Part shown: positions 48,889 through 58,019 of the stretch, piece by piece
How positions within the stretch are numbered: the stretch's first letter is position 1
How the letters are laid out: every line of letters starts with the position of its first letter
Assembly (NCBI RefSeq): GCF_003432385.1
Contig: NZ_CP031841.1
Coordinates: forward strand, 186,001 to 250,000
From: Breoghania sp. L-A4
GTDB taxonomy: Bacteria; Pseudomonadota; Alphaproteobacteria; Rhizobiales; Stappiaceae
Length of the DNA: 64,000 bases
Direction of reading: 5' to 3'
Notes under the pieces: generated by a model
Told to the model about the DNA's origin: nothing
What the model saw: the letters and a program-made list of their open reading frames with translations, nothing else
Database searches by the model: none
Made by a program: the position numbers and the translations under genes

Positions 48889-49425
48889 CTCACCCCAACC
48901 CTCTCCCCATGGGAGAGGGGGCGGAGGCGGTAGGCCTGGTGGAGACGGGACACCAAGGCGGAGGCGGCAAGCTTTGGCGGATACGGCGGCCCTGGGTGGG
49001 GTGGTAGATCCTGGCTGGATGCAGCGGGCCCACCAAAAACTAATCCCCGCCCTCAGGACATGTCGTATCATTCCCCCCCTCGCCCGGCTCCACAGCGGGA
49101 CCGTGATCGGACCGTCCGTTCGCGTGGGTCGGGGATCGTGACGGTTCCGGCTGAAAGGGCGTAACGGACCAGAGTAGGCTGGAGCTGCCGGTTTGCGTCG
49201 GAGCCTCCGTTCAGTCGGAGGGCCGGGGTCTCAATTGAAAACGGCTTCGGTGGATTGGCAGGTAGCGCCGGTAAAACGTCACGGGCAAGGCGCGGGTGCG
49301 TCCGCCGAAGAAACAGCTTTTGCTCACACTGCGCAGGCGGTGTCGCCCGCGCCTTGCCAATTCCCGGAAAACGCCGGCCCGAAAGGGTGCGGCGGGTTTG
49401 GTGTTGGACCGGGTTCACACGCCGG
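48889..49425. other. Unassigned, structured non-coding region right of the IS
   Basis: No convincing gene. It begins with a palindrome CCTCTCCCCATGGGAGAGG, then low-complexity GGCGGAGGCGG. From about 49.08 kb it becomes hairpin-rich: CCTCCG..CGGAGG near 49205-49222 and a long hairpin whose outer 13-bp stem is GGCAAGGCGCGGG (49284-49296) and its exact complement (49346-49358), with an inner CCGCC/GGCGG stem. Reading frames of 116-150 codons cross it on both strands, with composition that does not look like protein. It might encode a structured RNA or be a mobile-element remnant. Confidence 0.45.
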
Positions 49426-49471
49426 TCTTTCGAGACGGGCCTCCGACCCTCCTCAGGACGACGTCATCGTG
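49426..49471. repeat. Single arm of the MITE-like repeat seen at 3.3 kb
   Basis: TTTCGAGACG, then CTCCTCAGGA and CGACGTCATCGTGT match the arm of the palindromic element near 3.4 kb (in reverse orientation). The partner arm is missing. Confidence 0.6.
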
Positions 49472-49502
49472 TGGGCATTTCGGGCATTTACGAAAACCCG
49501 AC

Positions 49503-49727
49503 TAAACCCTCCGCGTCATCTCATGCGCGGTGCAGCGCGCAGCGGCGCCCCGCAGACACGTGACCCATGCCGTGATGCATCCATTCAGGGATGCCATCAA
49601 GGTTCCGAAGGTCTGCCCAGCCGCGGCTACCGCCTCCCGTGCTGAACAATATCGGCATGGATGCCGGATCAAGTCCGGCATGACGAGCGGAGAGGTGGCC
49701 TTCAATCCCCTCTCCCATGGGGAGAGG
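49503..49727. repeat. Intergenic repeat, copy 2 (right of the IS110 region)
   Basis: The direct counterpart of the 47.4-47.7 kb repeat: CCGCGTCATC near the start, CCGCCTCCCGTGCTGAACAA, TATCGGCATGGATGCCGGAT and a closing CTCTCCCATGGGGAGAGG palindrome. It ends about 30 bases from the polA stop codon. Confidence 0.7.
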
Positions 49728-49758
49728 GCGCGGATGCGGCTCGCCCCGCCGTTGCTCG

Positions 49759-52680
49759 CTAGTGCGCCTCGTCCCAGGTGTCGGCGGCGCGGGCGTCGAC
49801 CTGCAGCGGCACGCGCATGGAAAGCGCGGGGTGGGGCGCGTCCTCCATGGTGCGGGAGACGACCGGAATCGTGGCGTCCGCCTGATCCTCGGGCACCTCG
49901 AAGATCAGCTCGTCGTGCACCTGCAGCAGCATCTTGGCGTCAAGCTTCGCCGCCTTCAGCGCGTCCTCCATGCGCACCATGGCTCGCCGGAGAATATCGG
50001 CGGCGGAGCCCTGGATCGGCGCGTTGATCGCCGCGCGTTCGTAAAACGCGCGCATGTTGGGGTTCTTGGTGTTGACGTCGGGATAATGCGCCTTGCGGCC
50101 AAAGATCGTCTTCACGTAGCCGTTGGCGTGCACGAAGGATTTCGTCTCCTCCATGAAGTCGCGGATGCCGGGGAAACGCTCGAAATACTTCTTGATGTAA
50201 TCGCCCGCCTCGCCGCGCGAGATGCCGAGCTGGTTGGCGAGGCCGAAGGCGGAGATGCCGTAGATGATGCCGAAATTGATTGCCTTGGCGCGGCGGCGGA
50301 TCATCGGGTCCATGCCCTCGATGGGCACGCCGAACATCTCGCTCGCGGTCATCGCATGGATGTCGAGCCCGTCGGCGAAGGCCTGCACGAGCTGCGGAAT
50401 CTCCGCCATGTGAGCGAGAACGCGCAGCTCGATCTGGCTGTAGTCGGCCGACAGCAGCTTGAAACCCTGCGGCGCGATGAAGGCCTTGCGGATCTTGCGG
50501 CCGGCCTCGGTGCGCACCGGAATGTTCTGCAGGTTGGGCTCGGACGAGGACAGCCGCCCGGTCGTGGTCGCCGCCAGCGCATAGGAGGTGTGCACGCGGC
50601 CGGTCTCGGCGTTGATGTAGCCGGGCAGCGCGTCGGTGTAGGTCGATTTCAGCTTCGAGAGCTGCCGCCATTCGACAATCCGCGAGGGCAGCTCGTGGCC
50701 TTCGGCCGCCAGGTCGTCGAGCACGGAGGCCGAGGTCGACCAGGCGCCGGTCTTGGTCTTCTTGCCGCCGGGCAGGCCCATTTCACCGAACAGGATGTCG
50801 CCGAGCTGCTTCGGCGAGCCGACATTGAACGGCTTGCCGGCCAGTTCGTGGATTTCGGCTTCCAGCGCGGCGGCGCCCTGCGCCAGCTCGCCCGAGAGCC
50901 GCGACAGCATCTGCCGGTCCACGGTGATGCCGCGCATTTCCATGCGCGCCAGCACCGGCACCATCGGCCGCTCCAGCGTCTCGTAGACGGTGGCGATCTG
51001 TTCGCCCGGCAGGCGCGGTTTGAGGATCAGCCACAGCCGCAGCGTGACGTCTGCGTCCTCCGCCGCATAGGCCGAGGCCTTCTCGATGGAGACCTTGTCG
51101 AAGGTGACCAGCGTCTTGCCCTTGCCGGCGACCTCCGCGTATTTGATCGGCACGTGGCCGAGCCAGCGCTCGGAAAGCGCGTCCATGCCGTTGCCGCCCT
51201 TGCCGGCATCCAGCGCATAGGACAGCAGCATGGTGTCGTCGTAGGGCGCGACCTCCACGCCGAGCCGCTTGAAGATCACCCAGTCGTATTTCAGGTTCTG
51301 CGCGATCTTGAGAACGCTTGGGGCCTCGAGCAGCGGCTTGAGCGCCTTTAGTGCCTCATCGCGCGGAATTTGGCCCTCGACCAGCCCGCCGCCGCCCAAC
51401 AGGTCGCCCTCGCCGTCGACATGGCCGAGCGGGATGTAGCAGGCCTTGCCCGGCTCGGTCGCCAGCGAGATTCCGACGATCTCCGCCTGCATGGTGTCGA
51501 GCGAAGTGGTTTCCGTGTCGACCGCCACGAAGCCGGCCTCGAAGGCTGCGTCGATCCAGACCTGCAGCGCCTCCAGCGTGGTGACGGTCTCGTAAGCGGA
51601 ATGGTCGATCGGCAGCGCGCCGATGTTTGCTGCCCGGCGCTCGGCAAGCGCGGAAGGCGTCGCCTCGCCACTGTCGCCGGACGTTGCGGAGCTGGCCACC
51701 GGCGTCGGGCTTTCCCAGCCCTTGATCGCGACCTCGGTGGCCTCGATGTCCTCGGCGCTGGTCTCGCTGAGTTCCGCCACGCGGCGGGTCAGCGTGGTGA
51801 ATTCCATCGCCTTGAGGAAGGCGACCGCCTTCTCGCCGTCGAGCGGCTGTACCGCGCTGTCGGCAAGCGCCACGTCCACCGGCATGTTCTGGTCGAGCTC
51901 CACCAGACGGCGGGAGATTCGCGCCTGTTCGGCGAATTCGATGAGGTTTTCGCGCCGCTTGGTCTGCTTGATCTCGGAGGCGTGCGCGAGGAGGTTCTCC
52001 AGATCGCCGTATTCGTTGATCAGCTGGGCAGCGGTCTTCACCCCGATCCCGGGCACGCCGGGCACGTTGTCCACGCTGTCGCCCGCCAACGCCTGAACGT
52101 CCACCACCTTGTCCGGCGCGACGCCGAATTTCTCCTGAACCTCCGGCGCCTCAATGCGCTTGTTCTTCATGGTGTCGACCATGGCGACGCCGGGTTGGAT
52201 CAACTGCATCAGATCCTTGTCCGACGAGATGATGGTGACGTCGGCGCCCGCTTCCACCGCCTGGCGGGTGTAGGTGGCGATCAGGTCGTCGGCCTCAAAG
52301 CCTTCCTGCTCGATGCTCGCCACGTTGAAGGCGCGCACAGCGTCGCGAATGATGGAGAATTGCGGCCGCAGGTCCTCGGGCACGTCGGGCCGCTGGGCCT
52401 TGTACTGGTCGTAGATCTCGTTGCGGAAGGTTTTCGCCGAATGATCGAAGATCACCGCGATGTGCGTCGGCGTGACGCCCGCCGCTGTTTCATCGGCCTC
52501 GCGCAGCAGCTTCCACAGCATGTTGCAGAAACCCGCGACGGCGCCCACCGGCAGCCCGTCCGACTTGCGCGTCAGCGGCGGCAGCGCGTGGTAGGCGCGG
52601 AAAATATACGACGAGCCGTCGACCAGAAACACATGGTCGCCAGGGGCGAGGGGACGGGAGATCTTGGATTCGCTGGACAT
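49759..52680 (-). CDS. polA: DNA polymerase I
   Basis: 973 residues with all three domains. Residues about 15-300: 5' nuclease (FLVDGSSYIFRAYHALPPL, ISSDKDLMQLI). About 370-560: 3'-5' exonuclease with the active-site start FVAVDTETTSLD and YAAEDADVTLRL. About 560-973: polymerase, motif A LLSADYSQIELRVLAHM, motif B RRRAKAINFGIIYGISAFGL, motif C LLQVHDELIFE. It serves repair and Okazaki-fragment maturation. The ATG before SSESKISRP fits family starts, without a clear Shine-Dalgarno. Confidence 0.97.
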   Translation of the reverse strand: MSSESKISRPLAPGDHVFLVDGSSYIFRAYHALPPLTRKSDGLPVGAVAGFCNMLWKLLREADETAAGVTPTHIAVIFDHSAKTFRNEIYDQYKAQRPDVPEDLRPQFSIIRDAVRAFNVASIEQEGFEADDLIATYTRQAVEAGADVTIISSDKDLMQLIQPGVAMVDTMKNKRIEAPEVQEKFGVAPDKVVDVQALAGDSVDNVPGVPGIGVKTAAQLINEYGDLENLLAHASEIKQTKRRENLIEFAEQARISRRLVELDQNMPVDVALADSAVQPLDGEKAVAFLKAMEFTTLTRRVAELSETSAEDIEATEVAIKGWESPTPVASSATSGDSGEATPSALAERRAANIGALPIDHSAYETVTTLEALQVWIDAAFEAGFVAVDTETTSLDTMQAEIVGISLATEPGKACYIPLGHVDGEGDLLGGGGLVEGQIPRDEALKALKPLLEAPSVLKIAQNLKYDWVIFKRLGVEVAPYDDTMLLSYALDAGKGGNGMDALSERWLGHVPIKYAEVAGKGKTLVTFDKVSIEKASAYAAEDADVTLRLWLILKPRLPGEQIATVYETLERPMVPVLARMEMRGITVDRQMLSRLSGELAQGAAALEAEIHELAGKPFNVGSPKQLGDILFGEMGLPGGKKTKTGAWSTSASVLDDLAAEGHELPSRIVEWRQLSKLKSTYTDALPGYINAETGRVHTSYALAATTTGRLSSSEPNLQNIPVRTEAGRKIRKAFIAPQGFKLLSADYSQIELRVLAHMAEIPQLVQAFADGLDIHAMTASEMFGVPIEGMDPMIRRRAKAINFGIIYGISAFGLANQLGISRGEAGDYIKKYFERFPGIRDFMEETKSFVHANGYVKTIFGRKAHYPDVNTKNPNMRAFYERAAINAPIQGSAADILRRAMVRMEDALKAAKLDAKMLLQVHDELIFEVPEDQADATIPVVSRTMEDAPHPALSMRVPLQVDARAADTWDEAH

Positions 52681-52789
52681 GGGCGGATCATGCCCATGGC
52701 GGCGGCGCTTTAAAAGGCAGAAAACGCCACAGGGCGGTTTCTTTCCCGCCTGATGTGACCGGCTCTCGCCGGTCTCGTCAGGCGGCGGC

Positions 52790-53857
52790 CTATTCGGCCG
52801 GTTGCAGCGCTGGAGTTTTCGCCCTGCCAAGGGTCGCCCAGGCCGGGCGCTTGAACAGGAAGTCGAAGCGCGTGCCCCGCACGATCCAGAACAGCATCAG
52901 CGGGCCGATGACGCCGGCCGCGGTGACGAGCACCGAGATGGTGCCTAGGTCGGTGATGATGCCGGTTTTCAGCAAGGCCGCGCGGCTGACGCCCATCGGC
53001 AGGAAGAAGGCCAGATAGACGACGATCGAGTTCTCGCCGCAGAAGCGCAGGAAGCCGAACAGCGAGACCCGCGAGAGCAGCGCCGAGACCAGCACCACGG
53101 CGGTCGCGCCGATCGCGCCCAGGCCCAGCGAGACGAAGGGCATGTGCGAGAAGCCCATGGCGACCAGAATGCCGTTGACCAGCCCCCAGATCGCGAGGCC
53201 GGCGATCGCCGGACCGGCATGCGCCATGGCCCAGGCGGCGAGGCGGAAGACATGCGGCGCGAAGACGTAACCGGCATAGAAGAAGACGAAGCGGCCGGCG
53301 AATTCGTCCACCAGCAGGGCGCCGGTCTCGATCGGCGCGATTTCAAGCGCCGCGGCCACGACCAGCATCACCTGCCACGGGATGCCAACCTGGCGCGCGA
53401 GCTTGGTGACGACGAAGAAGATCGGCAGGATGTAGATGAACCACAGCGTGCCGAAGGGCTCGACATAGGCTTCCAGATACGCCAGCAGCGTGCCGTCCCA
53501 GCCGAGCTCGCTTGCGAAACCCGGCGCCTTGATGGCGAACTGGATGGTTACCCACAGCGCGTAGAAATACACGAAGTGGATGACCTTCTTGTCGAGATAG
53601 GAGCGCCAGTCGCGGTCGATGACCAGGCTGAGAAACAGGCCGGAGATCAGAAAGAAGTCGGGCATGCGGAACGGCTGCGCGAATGCGACCACATGGCCCA
53701 TCCAGCCCTCGGCGCCCGCCGCTTTCTCGACGCCAAGCGTCGAGTGCATCATCACCACGAAGATGATGCAAAATCCCTTTGCATAGTCGACCCAGTCGAT
53801 CCGCTCCGCCTGCCGCATTGCCGTGTTCCCGCTGCCTGTGTTCATGGACGTCACCAT
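52790..53857 (-). CDS. Acyltransferase family 3 membrane protein
   Basis: 355 residues with about ten membrane helices. The acyltransferase-3 N terminus is clear: IDWVDYAKGFCIIFVVMMHS with the conserved His, then FRMPDFFLISGLFLSLV. Members O-acylate sugars or glucans at the inner membrane; OpgC is one example. Three in-frame ATGs (53857, 53845, 53818) are possible; the last has GGGAA upstream. It ends 109 bases upstream of polA on the same strand. Confidence 0.82.
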   Translation of the reverse strand: MVTSMNTGSGNTAMRQAERIDWVDYAKGFCIIFVVMMHSTLGVEKAAGAEGWMGHVVAFAQPFRMPDFFLISGLFLSLVIDRDWRSYLDKKVIHFVYFYALWVTIQFAIKAPGFASELGWDGTLLAYLEAYVEPFGTLWFIYILPIFFVVTKLARQVGIPWQVMLVVAAALEIAPIETGALLVDEFAGRFVFFYAGYVFAPHVFRLAAWAMAHAGPAIAGLAIWGLVNGILVAMGFSHMPFVSLGLGAIGATAVVLVSALLSRVSLFGFLRFCGENSIVVYLAFFLPMGVSRAALLKTGIITDLGTISVLVTAAGVIGPLMLFWIVRGTRFDFLFKRPAWATLGRAKTPALQPAE

Positions 53858-54003
53858 GCGGAAGCAGGCTGAAAGACACGGTTAAAAATCACGATTGCAG
53901 TGCGGAAATCGGTAAAAAGGGTAAACAATCCCTCACGGATTTTACCTACGGATCACAGATGCGGGAAAGGCTGCCAACACTTGGCGGCGTCCATGCGAAG
54001 GCG

Positions 54004-54504
54004 TCAGCGCAGGCGGTCCTGCCGCCAGGGCGTGTCGGGATTGTTCTTGCGCGACCACTCGTCCTCGTCGAGATCGACCACATGGTCCTGCCCTTGCGGC
54101 CCGCTCCGCGCGCGGAAGCCGCCCGCCGACATGGAGATCGTGCTGACGTCGAGCCGCGTGACGATGAACCGCCAGATCGCATGCCGCACCGGCGGCACGA
54201 ACAGCAGGAAGCCGAGCGCGTCGGTGACGAATCCGGGGGTCAGCAGCAACACACCGGCGACCAGGATCATCGCGCCGTGGCCCAGCTCCTCGCCGGGCAC
54301 GCGGCCCGCGTCGGTTTCGGCGCGCACACGCGCCAGCAACGAAAATCCCTGATGGCGCAACAGCGCCGTGCCGATGACGGCGGTCACGAAAATCATCGCC
54401 AGCGTCGCGAAGACGCCGATCTGGCCGCCGACCAGAATGAACACGGCGATTTCCAGGATCGGAATCCCGAGCAGGGACAGCAATAGGATCAAACCGGGGT
54501 TCAT
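54004..54504 (-). CDS. fxsA: FxsA family membrane protein
   Basis: 166 residues. FxsA domain: IPILEIAVFILVGGQIGVFA with three further helices, then GALILVAGVLLLTPGFVTDA-type sequence (here HGAMILVAGVLLLTPGFVT) near residue 90 and a charged tail ending RQDRLR. Overproduced FxsA in E. coli relieves exclusion of phage T7 by F plasmid; its normal role is unclear. Divergent from the Tim44-like gene. Confidence 0.9.
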   Translation of the reverse strand: MNPGLILLLSLLGIPILEIAVFILVGGQIGVFATLAMIFVTAVIGTALLRHQGFSLLARVRAETDAGRVPGEELGHGAMILVAGVLLLTPGFVTDALGFLLFVPPVRHAIWRFIVTRLDVSTISMSAGGFRARSGPQGQDHVVDLDEDEWSRKNNPDTPWRQDRLR

Positions 54505-54900
54505 GACATCTCGCGCTGTTGGACTGGCTTGTGGGCCTTGGACCCGTAAATAGGGTGTATGGAGGCCGAGTGCCAGTGCCTGGGAGAATGCCTCTATGAA
54601 GGCGTCCGCGGTGCAAGGTGATCCTGTGCGTCGTACCGCCCTGAGGCTTCGCGACGTCGGGGAAATTGCCTGTTTACGTACGTACCGATGCTGCTTGAGC
54701 CGATTTTTGTCGTCCTTTGGTCATGAAAAGCACTCTGGACTTGTGCTGGCCGCTGGATGCTGGTTCAAGAAGCCTTACATTAGAAATCGATCATCGGAAC
54801 GGCTTCGTGCGGCAGGCAGTTGCGCGGACGCCCAAAAGCGCCGACGGCGCATGCCGATAGAAATCGTACGACAGGATCGAACATAGGCCGGTAGCGCGAT
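54505..54900. other. Non-coding region between fxsA and the Tim44-like gene
   Basis: 396 bases. A 96-codon frame (54596-54886) crosses it but has no family resemblance, no good ribosome site and codon use unlike the neighbours. I see no RNA gene or strong repeat; it should hold the divergent promoters. Confidence 0.4.
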
Positions 54901-55614
54901 ATGGGTGACTTTCTCGACATCTACAACATTATCTTCCTCGTGCTGGCGGTGGCTATCTTTTTCCGGCTGCGCAGCGTGCTTGGCCGCCGCACCGGCAGCG
55001 AACGGCCGCCGTTCGATCCCTATTCATCGCGCGATGCCGATTCCGATTCCGATGCCGGTTCCAACGACAACGTCGTGAGCATCGGCGGCAAGCCGGACGA
55101 TGAAGACCGTGACGCGACACATCAGGATCAGAAGCTGGCCAAGCTCGCGCCCGAAGGCTCGGCGCTGAACGAAGCCTTGCGCTCGATCATCTCCGCCGAC
55201 CGCAGCTTCGATCCGCAGCACTTCGTCCAGGGCGCGAAGGCCGCCTACGAGATGATCGTCACCGCGTTTGCCGAAGGGGACCGCAAGAGCCTCAAGGGCC
55301 TGCTGTCGCGCGAGGTCTATGAGGGCTTCGTCTCCGCCATCGATGGCCGCGAGGCGCGCGGTGAGACGGTTGAATCCACCTTCGTGGGCATCGACAAGGC
55401 GGAAATCGTCGAAGCGACGCTGAAGAAGTCCATCGCCCAGGTGACGGTGCGCTTCCGCAGCCAGCTGATCTCCGCCACCCGCAACGAGGACGGTGCGATC
55501 ATCGAGGGCGACCCGAACCAGGTGACCGAGGTCACCGATATCTGGACCTTCTCGCGCGACACCAGCACGCAGGACCCGAACTGGAAGCTGGTGGCCACCG
55601 AAGCGGCGGAATGA
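54901..55614 (+). CDS. Tim44/TimA-like adaptor protein
   Basis: 237 residues. One N-terminal membrane helix (DIYNIIFLVLAVAIFFRLRS), an acidic Asp/Ser-rich linker (about 38-65), and a Tim44-like domain with FVQGAKAAYEMIVTAFAEGD and LKGLLSREVYEGF. It is related to the mitochondrial import motor component; bacterial relatives are membrane adaptors. The stop overlaps the mltA start as ATGA. Confidence 0.9.
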   Translation: MGDFLDIYNIIFLVLAVAIFFRLRSVLGRRTGSERPPFDPYSSRDADSDSDAGSNDNVVSIGGKPDDEDRDATHQDQKLAKLAPEGSALNEALRSIISADRSFDPQHFVQGAKAAYEMIVTAFAEGDRKSLKGLLSREVYEGFVSAIDGREARGETVESTFVGIDKAEIVEATLKKSIAQVTVRFRSQLISATRNEDGAIIEGDPNQVTEVTDIWTFSRDTSTQDPNWKLVATEAAE

Positions 55615-56873
55615 ATTGGCGGCGGCCGGCGCGGCAGTGTCCGCGACCGCTGACGCGTTCAGGCGCGCCGCGCCGACGCCCGGGAGCGCGCGGGGCATGG
55701 GCCGCCGTTCTTGTCGTTCTGGTCTGCGGTTCCGCCGTCTTTCCCATCGCCGCGCAAGGTTCCATGACCCACGGCTCTTCCCTCACACCGGTTCGCTTCG
55801 AGGCGCTCGCCGGCTGGGCGGAGGACAATCACGCAGCCGCGCTTGAAGCCTTTCGGACAGGCTGCGGCGCCCGCTCCGACGCGGCGCCGGCATCCGGCGT
55901 GGAAGCCCTGCGGATCCAGGCGGATCTGTGCGCCCGCGCCTTGCGTGTCGCCGAGAATGACGGCGACGCGGCGCGGCGGTTCTTCGAAGACCATTTCCTT
56001 CCCCTGCGGGTGGATGCGCCCGGATTCGTCACCGGTTACTTCGAGCCCGAGATCGCCGGCGCGCGCACGCGCAGCAGCCGGTTCCAGGTGCCCTTGTACG
56101 CGGCGCCCACCGATCTCGTGCGGCTGGACGAGACCTCGCGGCCGCAGGTGCTGGACCCGGCGCTGCAATTCGCCCGGCGCACGAAAGACGGCCTTGTCGA
56201 GCATCCCGACCGCGCCGCGATCGAGGCGGGCGCCTTGAAGGATCGCGGGCTTGAGATCGTCTGGGTCGAGGATCCGATCGACGCCTTCTTTATCCATATC
56301 CAGGGGTCGGCCCGCATCCGGCTTCAAGACGGCTCGCTGATGCGGATCGCCTATGCGGCCAAGAGCGGACATCCCTATACGCCCATCGGCCGGCTGCTGA
56401 TCGAGCGGGGCGCCATTGCCCGCGACGACATGAGTATGGAGCGTTTGCGCGACTGGTTGCGCGACAATCCCGATGAGGCGCGCGCGCTGATGCAGGCCAA
56501 CCGCTCTTACATCTTCTTCCGCGAGGTCGCGATCGCCGATCCGTCCGCCGGTCCCATCGGCGCGGCGGGTGTGTCGCTGACGGCGGCGCGCAGCATCGCG
56601 ATCGATCCTGCGTTCTATGCCTACGGCACGCCGATTTTCGTGACCGCCGATCTGCCCGAGGACACCACCGGGACCGGGCAACCGTTCCGGCATCTGATGA
56701 TCGCCCAGGACACGGGCTCCGCCATCAAGGGTCCGGCGCGGGGCGATCTTTACCTTGGGTCCGGTGAGGCGGCGGGCCTTCGTGCCGGGCGGATCCGTCA
56801 TGCCGCGGAATTCGTTCGCCTGGTACCGCGCGGCTCGCGCCTTGCGAGGGAGGCGGAGCGTGAGCGAAAATGA
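55611..56873 (+). CDS. mltA: Membrane-bound lytic murein transglycosylase A
   Basis: 420 residues. A basic N terminus and hydrophobic segment (AWAAVLVVLVCGSAVFPIAA) act as signal; the MltA domain has FVTGYFEPEIAGA and DAFFIHIQGSARIRLQDG, and the C-terminal 3D domain has the catalytic Asp in MIAQDTGSAIKGPARGD. It cleaves glycan strands to 1,6-anhydromuropeptides. No lipobox Cys is placed as in E. coli MltA, so it is probably soluble or helix-anchored. It overlaps both neighbours. Confidence 0.92.
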   Translation: MNWRRPARQCPRPLTRSGAPRRRPGARGAWAAVLVVLVCGSAVFPIAAQGSMTHGSSLTPVRFEALAGWAEDNHAAALEAFRTGCGARSDAAPASGVEALRIQADLCARALRVAENDGDAARRFFEDHFLPLRVDAPGFVTGYFEPEIAGARTRSSRFQVPLYAAPTDLVRLDETSRPQVLDPALQFARRTKDGLVEHPDRAAIEAGALKDRGLEIVWVEDPIDAFFIHIQGSARIRLQDGSLMRIAYAAKSGHPYTPIGRLLIERGAIARDDMSMERLRDWLRDNPDEARALMQANRSYIFFREVAIADPSAGPIGAAGVSLTAARSIAIDPAFYAYGTPIFVTADLPEDTTGTGQPFRHLMIAQDTGSAIKGPARGDLYLGSGEAAGLRAGRIRHAAEFVRLVPRGSRLAREAERERK

Positions 56874-57471
56874 GCGCAAACGCCGCAAACGCGCCCTGTC
56901 GGCCGAGGAGCACACCCTGTGGAAACGGGTGACCGAAACGCTCAAGCCGCTGCCCGGCGACACACGCGTGCGCGCGGTCGGCAAGCAGGCCCTGGCGAAG
57001 GACAAACCCGCGGCCGTTGCGGCCAAGACACCGGAAAAGCCGAAGGCGACCACAGCCCTCGCCGGCCGGCTGGTCGCGCCGCCTTTGAAAAAGACGGCGC
57101 CGGCGGCGCCATCGCCTGGCGCGCTCGACAGGCGCATGCTGCAGCGGCTGGTGCGGGGCCGCACGGCGATCGACGGCCGCATCGATCTGCATGGGCTGAC
57201 CCAGTCCGAGGCGCATGGCCGCTTGCACAGCTATCTGGCGGGCGCGCAGGCGCGCGGCCACAAGGTGGTGCTTGTGATCACCGGCAAGGGGGGCGATGGA
57301 TACGACGGGCGCGGCGTGCTGCGGCGAATGGTGCCGCATTGGCTGCAACTGCCGCAGTTCCGCGATCTTGTGAACGGCTTTGAAGAGGCGCACGCATCGC
57401 ACGGCGGTTCGGGTGCGCTTTACGTCCGCATCCGGCGGCGCAAGCCGCCGCATGGCTTCCACGGTTTCTGA
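56860..57471 (+). CDS. Smr domain protein
   Basis: 203 residues. A charged N-terminal half with Ala/Pro/Lys-rich linker (about 35-95) is followed by an Smr domain: IDLHGLTQSEAHGRLHSYLA with the conserved DLHG, and VVLVITGKGGDGYDGRGVLR with TGKG. Stand-alone Smr proteins are nicking or RNA-cleaving enzymes. The start is GTG with GAGG six bases upstream, 14 bases inside mltA. Confidence 0.9.
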   Translation: MSENERKRRKRALSAEEHTLWKRVTETLKPLPGDTRVRAVGKQALAKDKPAAVAAKTPEKPKATTALAGRLVAPPLKKTAPAAPSPGALDRRMLQRLVRGRTAIDGRIDLHGLTQSEAHGRLHSYLAGAQARGHKVVLVITGKGGDGYDGRGVLRRMVPHWLQLPQFRDLVNGFEEAHASHGGSGALYVRIRRRKPPHGFHGF

Positions 57472-57482
57472 AAGGCAGCGCA

Positions 57483-57854
57483 ATGACCCCGTTTGGCGCG
57501 AAAGTGCGCGAATTGCGCCGCAAGCGCGGCATCACCTTGAAGGAAATGGCCGCCGAGCTGCAGGTTTCCAGCGCCTATCTGTCGGCGCTCGAACATGGCA
57601 AGCGCGGCCGGCCCACATGGTTCATGGTGCACAGGATCATCGGCTTCTTCAACGTGATCTGGGACGAGGCGGAGGAACTGCAGCGTCTTGCCGAGATCTC
57701 CGATCCGCGGGTCACGGTCGACACGGCGGGCCTGGAGCCCGAGGCAACCGAGCTCGCCAATCTTCTCGCCATGAAGATTCATGGTCTTTCAAAGAGTTCG
57801 CTCGATCATGTGCTGCATCAGGTACGCGTTGCCGCGGCCAAGGACGGTGTGTAA
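57483..57854 (+). CDS. XRE family helix-turn-helix regulator
   Basis: 123 residues. Cro/CI-type HTH at about 5-60: FGAKVRELRRKRGITLKEMA, then LQVSSAYLSALEHGKRGRP. The C-terminal part has no known sensor domain. It follows smr by 11 bases in a conserved rhizobial arrangement and may control envelope or stress genes; target unknown. Confidence 0.87.
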   Translation: MTPFGAKVRELRRKRGITLKEMAAELQVSSAYLSALEHGKRGRPTWFMVHRIIGFFNVIWDEAEELQRLAEISDPRVTVDTAGLEPEATELANLLAMKIHGLSKSSLDHVLHQVRVAAAKDGV

Positions 57855-58019
57855 GAGGCCCGAATACGAGATCCCCGTTGGTCTGAATTGCACCCAATTT
57901 CTGCCCGATACAATCGCCTCGCGGCCACCGGACCCCGCCCACCCGCCGGACGCGGAATACATCGTTGACGACCCGCGCGCTCTGTTGACCTATGATCCAG
58001 TTTCATCGGAAATACCTGC

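Noticed and set aside
49068-49418. 116-codon minus-strand frame over the structured region
   Set aside because: Composition and hairpins suggest RNA or repeat rather than protein; no ribosome site or recognised domain. Kept only as a structured region.
46605-49758. Prophage or integrative element between acnA and polA
   Set aside because: No integrase, no tRNA attachment site and no phage genes; only a toxin-antitoxin pair, an IS and repeats.
54596-54886. 96-codon frame between fxsA and the Tim44-like gene
   Set aside because: Unusual Cys/Arg-rich composition, no good start signal and no recognised family.
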